Source of the DNA: JAJFHI01 sp050633705
Lineage (GTDB): Bacteria; Pseudomonadota; Alphaproteobacteria; Rhizobiales; Hyphomicrobiaceae
NCBI GenBank assembly: GCA_050633705.1
Contig: JBOEGZ010000002.1
Coordinates: forward strand, 1 to 64,000
Direction: 5' to 3'
DNA length: 64,000 nt
Of this stretch, positions 42,914 through 51,834 are shown piece after piece. The position numbers and the translations under genes were made by a program. Positions within the stretch are counted from its first letter, which is position 1. Every line of letters starts with the position of its first letter. Below the pieces are notes generated by a model. That model was not told where the DNA came from. It worked only from the letters and a program-made list of their open reading frames with translations, and did not search any database.

Positions 42914-43441
42914 ATGCACGCCGTCATTCACAAAGATTTTAAAAAATTCGTCGAAGAAAGACACTCCCCCGAGCTATATCAACGTGCCCTGGAACAAGTG
43001 GGTTATGACGTTGCTCACTTCGAAGCGGAAGTTTATCACAACGATGCGGAGATTGATCGAATGGTCAATACTACCGCTGAGTTGCTCTCCCAAAGTCGCT
43101 TGGATTTTTTGACGGAGATGGGACTATTTGGGGCACCTGGGTTGTTTGAAGCCTTCAAAGCAATGATTGATCCAGAGTGGAAGACGCTTGATCTTGTAGA
43201 AAATATCGAAGCTCGTATGCACAAATACGTACGAGAAGAATTTGGAGCTTTTCCACCATCGTTGAAGCCTCACCGAATTAGCGAAACAGAGTTGAAGATT
43301 GACGTCTTGTCACATAGAAAGATGGCCGGTCTGGCTAAAGGGTTTATCTTGGGATTTGGTCGCATTTACGGGGAGGCGATCACCGTCGACGTTGAAACCT
43401 CAGAGACGGGATATAGTTTCACGATAAAGAAAACGACGTGA
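42914..43441 (+). CDS. Stand-alone H-NOX (heme NO-binding) domain protein, atypical
   Basis: The 175-residue protein fits the H-NOX fold, which binds heme and senses NO or O2. The opening MHAVIHKDFKKFVEERHSPE, the proximal ligand His103 (in ENIEARMHKYV), Pro115 and the distal end FILGFGRIYGE are all at family-standard positions. The heme-propionate motif Y-x-S-x-R, normally at 131/133/135, reads V-L-S-H-R here: Ser133 and Arg135 are kept but Tyr131 is Val. The distal pocket has Phe9, Ala74 and Leu140, so it lacks the H-bonding Tyr of O2-binding members. AAAAGGA precedes the ATG. No kinase or cyclase partner is adjacent. It lies in the island behind tRNA-Arg. Confidence 0.75.
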   Translation: MHAVIHKDFKKFVEERHSPELYQRALEQVGYDVAHFEAEVYHNDAEIDRMVNTTAELLSQSRLDFLTEMGLFGAPGLFEAFKAMIDPEWKTLDLVENIEARMHKYVREEFGAFPPSLKPHRISETELKIDVLSHRKMAGLAKGFILGFGRIYGEAITVDVETSETGYSFTIKKTT

Positions 43442-44194
43442 TGCAGAGTTAGCTAACTTGGCTGATCACGTGCGCAATGTGCTCTGACAGTGGCATAACC
43501 GGATTACAGCTCTGCATCTAAGGGCAGACATCGCACATGCGATGTCAAAGGCTACTTTCAGACATGCGAGTTGCAACAAATAACGTACATTTAGTAAGGA
43601 CAATTGGACCATCATCGGGGCAGGTTTACGGGCGGCAATCAGATAGGTTGAGAGCCTGCGACAGAACCAAGAAGCAAGCTAAATTTTGAACATTCTAGTT
43701 TCTAATTTACAACACTGTTATTGACTTCGCAGCTATGTAGAAGAATGCACGGAAGCCTTGCCCCGTCTTTTCAAAGTTATATAATAAAATGTAATCTGGA
43801 CTCAAATCCATGATCGACTTAGTTACGCTTCAAGAAAAAAGAAAAACAAGTTAGACGCCAAACATGCAACTTTCAAACCCGTTGATCGCTGGATTGGCGC
43901 CGTACGGCTGCTTCCTGAGATGACTAGGTACGATAACTTGTTGCGGGTGTAAGACATTAACGCAATAATGCTTCTTTGCAGGCACAAGGATCAGGTTCTA
44001 AAGGCACAGAAAATGACAACGCGATTTGCCTGCTCAACATTCACCATCAGCACTGTGACCAACAAAGGTGCACTGGAATTTGGAATGTGTCCTACATCGT
44101 TGACCGTCATGATGGCGCAAATTTTACTGGGCACTATTGGTCTGACAGTAAGTGCGGACAAATTCGGCGGTGCTGAGTTTGTGCCAACGGGGGC
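43442..44194. other. Decayed intergenic stretch with one perfect dyad
   Basis: This 750-base stretch is AT-rich and has no ORF with coding character. A 77-codon frame (43968-44201) ends inside the transporter start and has no ribosome site. The notable element is the perfect dyad GACATCGCA-CA-TGCGATGTC at 43527-43546. The region looks like eroded island DNA. Confidence 0.45.
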
Positions 44195-45643
44195 ATGGTG
44201 ACCCCTGTTTGGCGGCTTTTGCCGCTGATCCTCGGACCTGCACTAGCTGGCATACTTTTGCTTCTGCCACCGCCTGGTAACATGCCAGTGACGGCCTGGT
44301 CAGCGGTCGCAATTACGTCGTGGATGGTCGTCTGGTGGTTGAGTGAAGCCGTTCCACTGCCAGCAACTGCATTGTTGCCAATCCCGTTCATGCCATTTCT
44401 TGATATTGGCGACATCAAATCAGTGTGTGCAAGTTATGCGCATCCACTGATTTTTCTGTTTCTCGGTGGATTTATTCTGGCGGCGGCAATGCAAAGATGT
44501 GGTTTGCATCGACGTATTGCGCTGAATATCATCAGTTTCGTCGGAACGAGCAACAAGCGGATCATCGCTGGGTTCATGCTCGCGACCAGTTTCCTATCGA
44601 TGTGGATTTCGAACACGGCAACAACCGTGATGATGTATGCGGTCGGTCTGTCAGTTATTCAACTTGTCGCCAGCCGTGTAGGATCGGCATCTGCAAGCCG
44701 CTTCGGCATCGCGCTGATGCTTGGCATCGCCTATTCGGCGTCCATTGGAGGCGTTGGCACCCTAATCGGAACACCGCCGAATGCGTTACTCGCCAGCATT
44801 CTACAGTCGTCATACAGCATCGAAATTGATTTCGTCACATGGATGATGTTCGGACTGCCTGTTGTCGTAGTCATGCTTCTGATCGCTTGGGTCCTGCTTG
44901 CAGTTGTTTTGTTTCCCACTGCCGACACGGATGAGAGCGTGCCACCTTCAATCTTAAAGGAGGAAATGGCGCAATTAGGTCCACCCACGCGAACGGAAAA
45001 AATGGTGCTCGTCGTTTTCGCACTTGCCGTTATGGGTTGGTGCTTTGGTAAACCGATTGGCGTGGTGACAGGTGTACCGATAAACGACACTGCCGTCGCT
45101 ATACTGGCTTCAGTGGCACTGTTTGCAATACCTGTGTCTTTGAATAAGCAAGAATTTCTCGTCGATTGGGAGACGGCAAAAAAATTGCCGTGGGGAATCC
45201 TTCTAATATTTGGCGGCGGTTTGGCGATCACAGGAGCGTTTAACACGTCAGGTCTTGCTGCCTACCTTGGTAACAGCATGAAAGGGTTCGGCACCCTTGG
45301 GGTCTGGACACTTGTTCTTGTAACCGGCGGCATCATGATCGCGTTAACCGAGATCACATCGAATACCGCATCGGCGGCAACATTCTTACCCATTCTCGGT
45401 GCAATTGCTGTCGGCCTAGGCTATGACCCGCGCCTCTTAATGATCCCGGTCGCGCTTGGGGCATCGATGGCCTTCATGATGCCCGTTGCAACTCCACCCA
45501 ATGCGATTGTATTTTCCTATGACGGCTTGAAAATTCAAGACATGGTGCGCGCCGGTATATGGCTAAATATCGTTGCAACGCTGGTTTGCTTCGGCGCGAT
45601 GTATCTTCTGGCTGGTTTGGTATTCGGAATTGCCCCGGCGTAA
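44195..45643 (+). CDS. DASS/SLC13-family anion:sodium symporter
   Basis: This 482-residue inner-membrane transporter has about 11-12 hydrophobic segments. The two sodium/substrate-binding S-N-T motifs of the family are present: WISNTATTVMM in the first half and TSNTASAATF in the second, plus IGTPPNALL and TPPNAIVFS. Family members import dicarboxylates such as succinate or citrate, or sulphate. C4-dicarboxylates are a reasonable guess given the nearby succinate-producing cluster, but the substrate is not readable from sequence. The start is ATG after GGGGGC. It is single, between eroded DNA and an IS remnant. Confidence 0.88.
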   Translation: MVTPVWRLLPLILGPALAGILLLLPPPGNMPVTAWSAVAITSWMVVWWLSEAVPLPATALLPIPFMPFLDIGDIKSVCASYAHPLIFLFLGGFILAAAMQRCGLHRRIALNIISFVGTSNKRIIAGFMLATSFLSMWISNTATTVMMYAVGLSVIQLVASRVGSASASRFGIALMLGIAYSASIGGVGTLIGTPPNALLASILQSSYSIEIDFVTWMMFGLPVVVVMLLIAWVLLAVVLFPTADTDESVPPSILKEEMAQLGPPTRTEKMVLVVFALAVMGWCFGKPIGVVTGVPINDTAVAILASVALFAIPVSLNKQEFLVDWETAKKLPWGILLIFGGGLAITGAFNTSGLAAYLGNSMKGFGTLGVWTLVLVTGGIMIALTEITSNTASAATFLPILGAIAVGLGYDPRLLMIPVALGASMAFMMPVATPPNAIVFSYDGLKIQDMVRAGIWLNIVATLVCFGAMYLLAGLVFGIAPA

Positions 45644-45755
45644 TTGAAAACAACTGATTGTCCGGTGCAGATAGCGTTCTGCAAGTCAACAATTGGTATT
45701 TGTCACAGCTTCAATGCTACTGGTCAAATTTGAGTCTATGACCAATTTACGCGGT

Positions 45756-45802
45756 TGTCCTAGCCCCTTAAAACTGAGCCACATGTTTATAAAATTCTAA
45801 CA
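45756..45802 (+). mobile_element. Second IS3-type end remnant
   Basis: TGTCCTAGCCCCTTAAAACT (45756-45775) and the next 27 bases match the IS end at 42547 in roughly three of four positions, in the same orientation. No transposase reading frame is left behind it. Confidence 0.55.
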
Positions 45803-46016
45803 AGTGTTTGCAGACAATGATGCAGTCCTGAGGTGCCTTAAGGCCGAGACAGCTTCACCATTGAGGATACCGCAGAGCTGCGCAGTGCCACCATGTGGGG
45901 CAGACTTCACCGCACTATCGCAGGATCGCTGCGCTGGAAGCGAGGATCACACAATTGGTATTGTTGGTGTATAGGTGATTAAAGAGGCGATTTCGTTTCT
46001 AAACACTGGAACAACC
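45803..46016. other. Eroded DNA behind the second IS end
   Basis: Together with the bases from 45644 this is a gene-free gap of about 370 bases. Apart from the IS end nothing definite is seen. It separates the convergent transporter and old-yellow-enzyme genes. Confidence 0.4.
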
Positions 46017-47156
46017 TCAACGTATGCCGAGCTTGTTCAACAGTCTGTCACGTTTCATAAGCCACCAACCAGCTTCGATAGGCCAGAGCGCATGGCTCTC
46101 ATCATCAGCGCCGAGTTTAGCGGCCGCGTGAAGAGGCCAGTTTGGATCATCCAGTAGCTCACGCGCGAGGGCGACGATGTCGGCTTGACCATTTGCGACG
46201 ATGTTGTTGCATACCTCAGCCTCCCAAAGGAAGCCGACCGCCATGGTTGGGATGCCAGCGCCTTCGCGCACTTGCTGAGCGAGCGGCACCTGAAACCCTT
46301 GTTCAACCGTCATACGACGCGGACGTTCTGTTCCTCCAACACCGCCGGATGAGCAATCAATCATGTCGACGCCTTCAGCAGCAAGTGCTTTAGCGGTTGC
46401 GATTGTGTCTTCAATTTCCAACCCACCGTCGAGCCAATCTGTAGCAGACAGGCGAAACAAAAGCGGAAGATGTTGCGGCCAACTTGTTCGAATGGCACGG
46501 GCAATTTCTACAGCTAATCGACGACGCCCTTCCGGGTCGCGTCCCCATTTGTCGGTGCGCCTATTGGCAATTGGAGACAGAAATTGGTGAATTAGAAAAC
46601 CGTGAGCAGCGTAGACTTCGATAACCTTGAATCCCGCATCGCTAGCACGGCGCGCGGCAGCGCCAAATGCCGCGATAACGTCTGAGATATCACTGTCACT
46701 CATTTCTGTTGGCGTCGGCCAACCGTCCGCATAAGGCAATGCTGATGGGGCGATGCAGTCCCACGGCGCTTCATCCCGCTCAGCTATATCGTCGCCATCT
46801 ATCGGTGATTCGCCATGCCATGGGCGACGTTCCGATGCCTTACGACCAGCATGGGCCAATTGAATGCCCGGGATGGTGCCTTGGGCTGTTAGAAATTCAT
46901 TGATATGTTGGAGCCCCTCGACTTGCTCGTCGGTCCAAAGCCCCAGGTCACCGTGCGTACGCCGCCCACGTGCTTCAACAGCGGTGGCTTCAGTAAAGAC
47001 GAGCCCAGCACCGCCTAGCGCAAAGCGTCCCAGATGGACCATGTGCCATTGGTTAGCGTACCCATCGTGCGCCCGATACTGGCTCATCGGTGACACTGCA
47101 ATACGGTTCTTAAAGGTTATATCGCGCAGCGTGAATGGTTGGAACAGCGCAGGCAT
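46017..47156 (-). CDS. Old yellow enzyme family NADH:flavin oxidoreductase
   Basis: This 379-residue FMN TIM-barrel enzyme is of the YqjM type, which reduces activated C=C bonds. Visible are the opening LFQPFTLRDITFKNRIAVSP, the substrate-binding pair in YAAHGFLIHQFLSP (H-x-x-x-x-H), NRRTDKWG and the FMN-phosphate site near AVGFLWEAE and DIVALARELLDDPNW. The YqjM Cys26 position (S-P-M-C) is Ser here (SPMSQY), which should change the flavin redox potential. GAGGA precedes the ATG. Its role in the cell is unknown. Confidence 0.9.
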   Translation of the reverse strand: MPALFQPFTLRDITFKNRIAVSPMSQYRAHDGYANQWHMVHLGRFALGGAGLVFTEATAVEARGRRTHGDLGLWTDEQVEGLQHINEFLTAQGTIPGIQLAHAGRKASERRPWHGESPIDGDDIAERDEAPWDCIAPSALPYADGWPTPTEMSDSDISDVIAAFGAAARRASDAGFKVIEVYAAHGFLIHQFLSPIANRRTDKWGRDPEGRRRLAVEIARAIRTSWPQHLPLLFRLSATDWLDGGLEIEDTIATAKALAAEGVDMIDCSSGGVGGTERPRRMTVEQGFQVPLAQQVREGAGIPTMAVGFLWEAEVCNNIVANGQADIVALARELLDDPNWPLHAAAKLGADDESHALWPIEAGWWLMKRDRLLNKLGIR

Positions 47157-47213
47157 GTGATGATCCTCGTATGATATCTTAAAACGTTATCTAGTCGGGA
47201 ACAGTTTCAAGAT

Positions 47214-47528
47214 GTGGCGACGGACAACAACATAAACGGGAGTGATAACCTTTATGGACCACTCAAAGCATTGGAGCAAAATACACTTGGCGATTTCGCC
47301 AACCAGATCACCAGGTTTCAAGCCAACCTAAGCGCTACAAACGACGACAACGGCGGCCAAGATGAGCTATGTGGTGTGATCAAAGGCCCGCCTCTCGATG
47401 GCCGGACAAGCAGTGACCATCACTTGAGCAGCTACGACTTTGTAAATACGGCCAAGGGTGTTGCTGACGATGAAGATATCACCAGAAAACACTCTTTAGG
47501 CAGTTCGGAGTGGAGAGAACTCTCGTAG
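47214..47528 (+). CDS. Uncertain small ORF
   Basis: A 104-codon GTG-started frame (VATDNNINGSDNLYGPLKAL onwards) is acidic and polar with no recognisable motif. No clear ribosome site is seen, and the opposite strand also has stretches of plausible composition broken by stops, so this may equally be a remnant of a minus-strand gene. I list it only because it fills the gap between two minus-strand genes. Confidence 0.2.
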   Translation: MATDNNINGSDNLYGPLKALEQNTLGDFANQITRFQANLSATNDDNGGQDELCGVIKGPPLDGRTSSDHHLSSYDFVNTAKGVADDEDITRKHSLGSSEWRELS

Positions 47529-47577
47529 TGGGATGCGCAGGGTGAAGGCATAATACAATCAAAGTTGAACGACAGCG

Positions 47578-49074
47578 TCATACCTCTCCCAAGCAGATAT
47601 ATTTGATTTCCAAATAATCATCACAACCATATTTGGACCCTTCGCGTCCTGATCCCGACTGCTTGATCCCACCAAATGGGGCCACCTCTGTGGATATGTG
47701 GCCTGTGTTCACGCCCACCATGCCGTACTCAAGGGCTTCTGCTACTTTCCAGACCTTGGAAAGATCTTTCGCATAGAAGTAAGACGCAAGACCGAAGATC
47801 GTATCATTGGCTTGTTCAATGACGTCTTCAACTGTGTCGAATTTGAAGAGAGGTGCAACAGGGCCGAAGGTTTCCTCATCGGCAATCAACATCTGCCGAG
47901 TGACACCCGTGAGAACTGTTGGTTCAAAAAAAGTACCGCCCAATTCGTGTTTCTTGCCGCCAGCAACAATAGATGCACCCTTTGATGTTGCATCTGCTAT
48001 ATGCTCTTCGACCTTAACAACAGCATCAGCGCTGATGAGTGGACCAGCTGTGACACCCTGATCAAATCCGTTTCCAATTCTGATCTTGTTGACCGCAGCA
48101 ACAAACTTTTCAGAGAAGGCTTCATAAACTCCAGATTGAACATAGATACGGTTTGCACAAACACAGGTTTGTCCATTGTTACGATATTTAGATATCATCG
48201 CGCCTTCTACAGCAGCGTCGAGATCAGCGTCATCAAAGACGATGAAAGGTGCATTACCACCGAGTTCCATCGACGTCTTCATCACTTGATCGGCGGATTG
48301 TTTCATCAAAATCCGTCCAACCTCAGTTGAGCCAGTAAAAGTCAGCTTGCGAACCTTTTCATTTTCGCAAAACTCTTTGCCAATATCTGAACCGGATTTC
48401 GAAGTGACGACTGAAAACAACCCTTTGGGCAAGCCAGCTTCTTCAGCAAGTTTTGCCATCGCTAGGGCAGACAGGGGTGTTTCTGCAGCAGGTTTAGCAA
48501 TGAATGAACAACCAACCGCGAGAGCAGGCGCTACTTTACGGGCGATCATGGCGTTAGGGAAATTCCAAGGTGTAATCGAAGCAACCACACCAATTGGCTG
48601 CTTAAGAACCAAAATCCGTTTATCAGGCTGGTGGCCTGGAATAATATCACCATAAATGCGTTTGGCTTCCTCAGAAAACCATTCAAAGAAGCTTGCGCCA
48701 TAGAGGATTTCGCCCTTTGCTTCTTCCAAAGGTTTACCCATTTCTGCGCAAAGTATGGCAGCGAGATCATCTACATTCGCGACCATAAGGTCGAACCATT
48801 TGCGCAAAACAGCACCGCGTTCCTTACCAGTCTTTGCAGCCCAATCCTTTTGCACAGAATGGGCAACATCAATGGCTGCTCTGGCGCCACCTCTGCCCAT
48901 ATCAGGAAGATTAGTAATAACCTCTCCGTTCGCCGGGTTCTTGACCTCAAAGAGACCTCGACCATCTGTCTCAGCTTCTTTTGCACTGATCCAATTCCCA
49001 CCGATATAGGCAGCACTGACCAAGAGGTCTTTTCTGTTCAAACGCTGTTCTAGGGTTTCAAAAAGTTCAGGCAT
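47578..49074 (-). CDS. gabD: Succinate-semialdehyde dehydrogenase family enzyme
   Basis: This 498-residue NAD(P)-dependent aldehyde dehydrogenase closely follows the GabD pattern. Catalytic Cys304 lies in NNGQTCVCANR, a doublet C-x-C arrangement typical of SSADH, and Glu270 is the general base in SMELGGNAPF. The cofactor site is FTGSTEVGR and the substrate-region start is ITPWNFPNAMIARK. It oxidises succinate semialdehyde to succinate. It is the last gene of the transporter operon, 99 bases after the iron alcohol dehydrogenase gene, whose product could supply its aldehyde substrate. Confidence 0.9.
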   Translation of the reverse strand: MPELFETLEQRLNRKDLLVSAAYIGGNWISAKEAETDGRGLFEVKNPANGEVITNLPDMGRGGARAAIDVAHSVQKDWAAKTGKERGAVLRKWFDLMVANVDDLAAILCAEMGKPLEEAKGEILYGASFFEWFSEEAKRIYGDIIPGHQPDKRILVLKQPIGVVASITPWNFPNAMIARKVAPALAVGCSFIAKPAAETPLSALAMAKLAEEAGLPKGLFSVVTSKSGSDIGKEFCENEKVRKLTFTGSTEVGRILMKQSADQVMKTSMELGGNAPFIVFDDADLDAAVEGAMISKYRNNGQTCVCANRIYVQSGVYEAFSEKFVAAVNKIRIGNGFDQGVTAGPLISADAVVKVEEHIADATSKGASIVAGGKKHELGGTFFEPTVLTGVTRQMLIADEETFGPVAPLFKFDTVEDVIEQANDTIFGLASYFYAKDLSKVWKVAEALEYGMVGVNTGHISTEVAPFGGIKQSGSGREGSKYGCDDYLEIKYICLGEV

Positions 49075-49107
49075 TTGTCTCTCTATTCAAAGTCTCTATA
49101 CAATTGG

Positions 49108-49138
49108 TTGAGCCGAGAACAAATGTCCCCAGGCTCAA
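49108..49138 (-). repeat. Inverted repeat between the two dehydrogenase genes
   Basis: TTGAGCC (49108-49114) and GGCTCAA (49132-49138) form a 7-bp dyad with a 17-base spacer. Read on the minus strand it lies in the mRNA between the alcohol dehydrogenase and semialdehyde dehydrogenase genes and may tune their relative expression. Confidence 0.4.
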
Positions 49139-49173
49139 TTTTCTTGAACGACAGTCGGTCTGTGCTGCGCCCC

Positions 49174-50349
49174 TTAGGCTAACGACGCCTCATAGATCTG
49201 GACAGCATCTTCCAACGTCACCTCTTTCGGATTGTTGACCAATAAACGCGTCTGGTTCATTGCATCTGATGCGAGTTTGGGAATATCGGTCTTGGCAATT
49301 CCTACATGTTGAAGACCAGATTCTAGGCCGAGCTCAATGTTGAGTTCGCCCAGTTTCTCGATGAACTCAGCCGTTATCGCCTGGCTTGATTGATCTGTAT
49401 CAATAGCAGGGAAAACAATGGGAGCGAGTTCAGCATATTCTGTACTGCATTCAGTTGCATTGAAACGCATGACTTCAACAAGAACCAGTGCATTGGAAAG
49501 CCCATGCGGGACATGAAATTGGCTTCCGATGGGATACGCAAGTGCATGAACTGCCGCGACTGGTGAGTTGGCGAATGCTTGCCCCGCCAACATAGAACCG
49601 AGCAACATATTGGCCCGCGTTTCTTTGTTAGACCCATTGGAGACCGCTTCACGAATATTAGCACCTAACAATCCAAGTGCCTGTTTTGCCAGCATCTTCG
49701 ATATTGGATTGTTGTTGGCACTTCTAGAGGTGAACGCCTCAATCGCGTGGACCATTGCATCCACGCCAGTCGCTGCTGTTATATATGCAGGCAAACTGAT
49801 TGTGAGATCAGCATCTAACAACGCAATGTCTGGCAGAATAATCGGGGAAACGACGCCTTTCTTCTCTGCCGTTCCGGTCGTTAAAATTGATACGGCAGTT
49901 ACTTCAGAACCCGTGCCCGCAGTTGTCGGAACCAGGACTAAAGGTAAGCGCGTGCCTGTTACCTGATTAACGCCAAACATCTTATCGAGTGGCTGCTCGG
50001 AGTTTACGAGCAGCGCAATTATTTTGGCAACATCCATGGGGCTACCGCCACCAAAGCCGATGATACAGGTGCACTTCTGCGACTTGGCAATTTCCACCGC
50101 CTCCATCACCGTGGACACCTTTGGATCAGGTTCAACCTTGTCAAAGACAGTGACTTGGAAGCCGCATTTCTTGAGGTTGGCGAGTGCCTTTTCTGCGAGT
50201 CCTAATTTGATGATGCCAGGATCGGTAACAAACATTACCTCAGACGCTTGAGACACGGAGGGCAGGCTGTCGACAATTTCGCCAAGCTTGGATGCTCCGC
50301 CGTTGATTTGACGAATAGATGGCGTTGTATTGAATACAAAATCAGACAT
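49174..50349 (-). CDS. Iron-containing alcohol dehydrogenase, possible 4-hydroxybutyrate dehydrogenase
   Basis: This 391-residue group III (metal-dependent) alcohol dehydrogenase has the NAD motif GGGSPMD (101-106 region), TTAGTGSEVT, and metal ligands Asp197, His201, His268 and His282 in GVDAMVHAIEAF and HALAYPIGSQFHVPHG. The family includes 4-hydroxybutyrate dehydrogenase (GbD), which makes succinate semialdehyde. The pairing with an SSADH gene makes that reaction the best guess, but other primary alcohols are possible. It begins three bases after the transporter ATPase stop, so it is certainly co-transcribed with the ABC genes. Confidence 0.85.
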   Translation of the reverse strand: MSDFVFNTTPSIRQINGGASKLGEIVDSLPSVSQASEVMFVTDPGIIKLGLAEKALANLKKCGFQVTVFDKVEPDPKVSTVMEAVEIAKSQKCTCIIGFGGGSPMDVAKIIALLVNSEQPLDKMFGVNQVTGTRLPLVLVPTTAGTGSEVTAVSILTTGTAEKKGVVSPIILPDIALLDADLTISLPAYITAATGVDAMVHAIEAFTSRSANNNPISKMLAKQALGLLGANIREAVSNGSNKETRANMLLGSMLAGQAFANSPVAAVHALAYPIGSQFHVPHGLSNALVLVEVMRFNATECSTEYAELAPIVFPAIDTDQSSQAITAEFIEKLGELNIELGLESGLQHVGIAKTDIPKLASDAMNQTRLLVNNPKEVTLEDAVQIYEASLA

Positions 50350-50352
50350 TGC

Positions 50353-51015
50353 TCACGCAGCATCCTTTTTAGTCATAAGGTCGATTTGTCCACGTTCGAT
50401 TGAGTAGACTTTATCGACTACTTTTTCTGAGTGGGTGTAATCAGACTCCGAAACCAGCACTGTTAGGTTTTCGGACTTCAGATTGCCAATGACTTCCATA
50501 AGGCGCTGAGCCAGTGCCGGAGCAACACCTTCGAAGGGTTCATCGAGAAGAAGAAGATTTGAACCAGCAACGAGGGCGCGAGCCAAAGCGACAAGTTTTT
50601 GTTGTCCACCACTCAAGGTCATTGCCTTGCGGTCTGCAAACCGTCCTATTTCCGGAATGAGCTCATAGACCCACTTTAGTCGGCTGCGGTCAGTATTGTT
50701 GGTCGCATAGAGCGACACAATAATGTTCTCTTCAACCGTGAAATGGGGAACCAATCGACGGTCTTCTGGAAGATAACCAATGCCCAGAACGGCGCGTTCG
50801 TGAGCTTTAGCTTTATGCAAATCGTTACCGTTGACTCTAATTGAACCATTTTCGATGGGTAACGCACCCATGATTGATCGCATTAGAGTTGTCTTACCTG
50901 CTCCATTACGACCAATAAGACCGCATGTTGTGCCGGTTTCTACTTCGAGGCTAACGTCATGAAGGATCGGAATGCGTTGAATGGAAACGTTGATTGCGTC
51001 TATGGTTAGCATCAC
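50353..51015 (-). CDS. Branched-chain-type ABC transporter ATPase (LivF-like)
   Basis: This 220-residue ATPase is the LivF-type second ATP-binding subunit. Walker A is GRNGAGKT (35-42), Q-loop region IGYLPEDRRLVPHF, signature LSGGQQK, Walker B NLLLLDEPFEG. The Gly-Tyr-Leu-Pro-Glu-Asp-Arg segment is characteristic of LivF. It starts at GTG overlapping the LivG-like stop by four bases (ATG one codon later is also possible) and is followed three bases later by the alcohol dehydrogenase gene. Confidence 0.93.
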   Translation of the reverse strand: MMLTIDAINVSIQRIPILHDVSLEVETGTTCGLIGRNGAGKTTLMRSIMGALPIENGSIRVNGNDLHKAKAHERAVLGIGYLPEDRRLVPHFTVEENIIVSLYATNNTDRSRLKWVYELIPEIGRFADRKAMTLSGGQQKLVALARALVAGSNLLLLDEPFEGVAPALAQRLMEVIGNLKSENLTVLVSESDYTHSEKVVDKVYSIERGQIDLMTKKDAA

Positions 51016-51833
51016 AAGTTCCCTTTCGTCGAAGAATTTTCCTTCGGTGATATGTTGGCTTTTTTAGACTCGGAACGGTCTCGATGGAACTCACTACCAA
51101 TCACGAATTCTCGAACTTTGTGATCTTCGAGAACTTCGGCTGTGGGACCGTCGGCAAGAATTGTTCCCTCATAGAATGCAACACATCGGGGGGAAAATGT
51201 CTCGATGATTTCCATATCATGCTCGATGAAAAGAACGGCCGTTTCCTTAGACTTGAGTGCGTCGATCAGGACGCGCATGAAGTCAAGTTTTTCGTCAGCG
51301 CTGACGCCGCTTGTCGGTTCATCAAGAAACAATAGATCAGGCTCCGCAACCGTTGCCATCGCAATATCAACGAGTTTGCGAACACCTTGGGGCAGGGTCG
51401 TGATTTCCTGATCGGCGCATTGATCAATCTTGAAACGTGCAAGAAGCGTGAGCGCCTCCTCTTCCAATGAAGGATCAATGGCAGGACGAAACAGCACAGG
51501 GTGTTCCTGTTTTGCAATTGTCAAAGCAATCAATATGTTTTCAATAACCGACAACTCTGGAAAGAGTTGAGGAATCTGGAAGGACCGAGAGATGCCGAGC
51601 CGTATAATATCTCTGGTGGGAAGGCCCGTGATGTTCTTTCCACGATAGAGTATCTCACCAGCACTGGGGGTCAGGTATCCCGTGACCATATTTACAAACG
51701 TTGTTTTACCAGCTCCGTTGGAGCCAATAATCCCCAGCACTTCGCCAGCATCAATAGAGATATTGATGTCTTTGGCCGCATAGACCGCGCCAAAGGATTT
51801 TTCGAGATTTCGAGTTTCAAGAATGGTTGTCAT
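51012..51833 (-). CDS. Branched-chain-type ABC transporter ATPase (LivG-like)
   Basis: This 273-residue ATPase has Walker A GSNGAGKT (37-44), the LivG marks GLPTRDIIRLGISRSFQIPQ and LFPELSVIENI, and Walker B LLFLDEPTSGV. The canonical LSGG signature is replaced by TLPQGVRK, a variant seen in some LivG and urea-type ATPases. The C-terminus is a short Lys/Ser-rich tail after REFVIGSEFH. It is translationally coupled to genes on both sides. Confidence 0.92.
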   Translation of the reverse strand: MTTILETRNLEKSFGAVYAAKDINISIDAGEVLGIIGSNGAGKTTFVNMVTGYLTPSAGEILYRGKNITGLPTRDIIRLGISRSFQIPQLFPELSVIENILIALTIAKQEHPVLFRPAIDPSLEEEALTLLARFKIDQCADQEITTLPQGVRKLVDIAMATVAEPDLLFLDEPTSGVSADEKLDFMRVLIDALKSKETAVLFIEHDMEIIETFSPRCVAFYEGTILADGPTAEVLEDHKVREFVIGSEFHRDRSESKKANISPKENSSTKGNL

Positions 51834-51834
51834 G

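Noticed and set aside
43968..44201. 77-codon ORF overlapping the start of the DASS transporter gene
   Set aside because: No ribosome site or motif; a faint likeness to a cation antiporter segment is too short to support.
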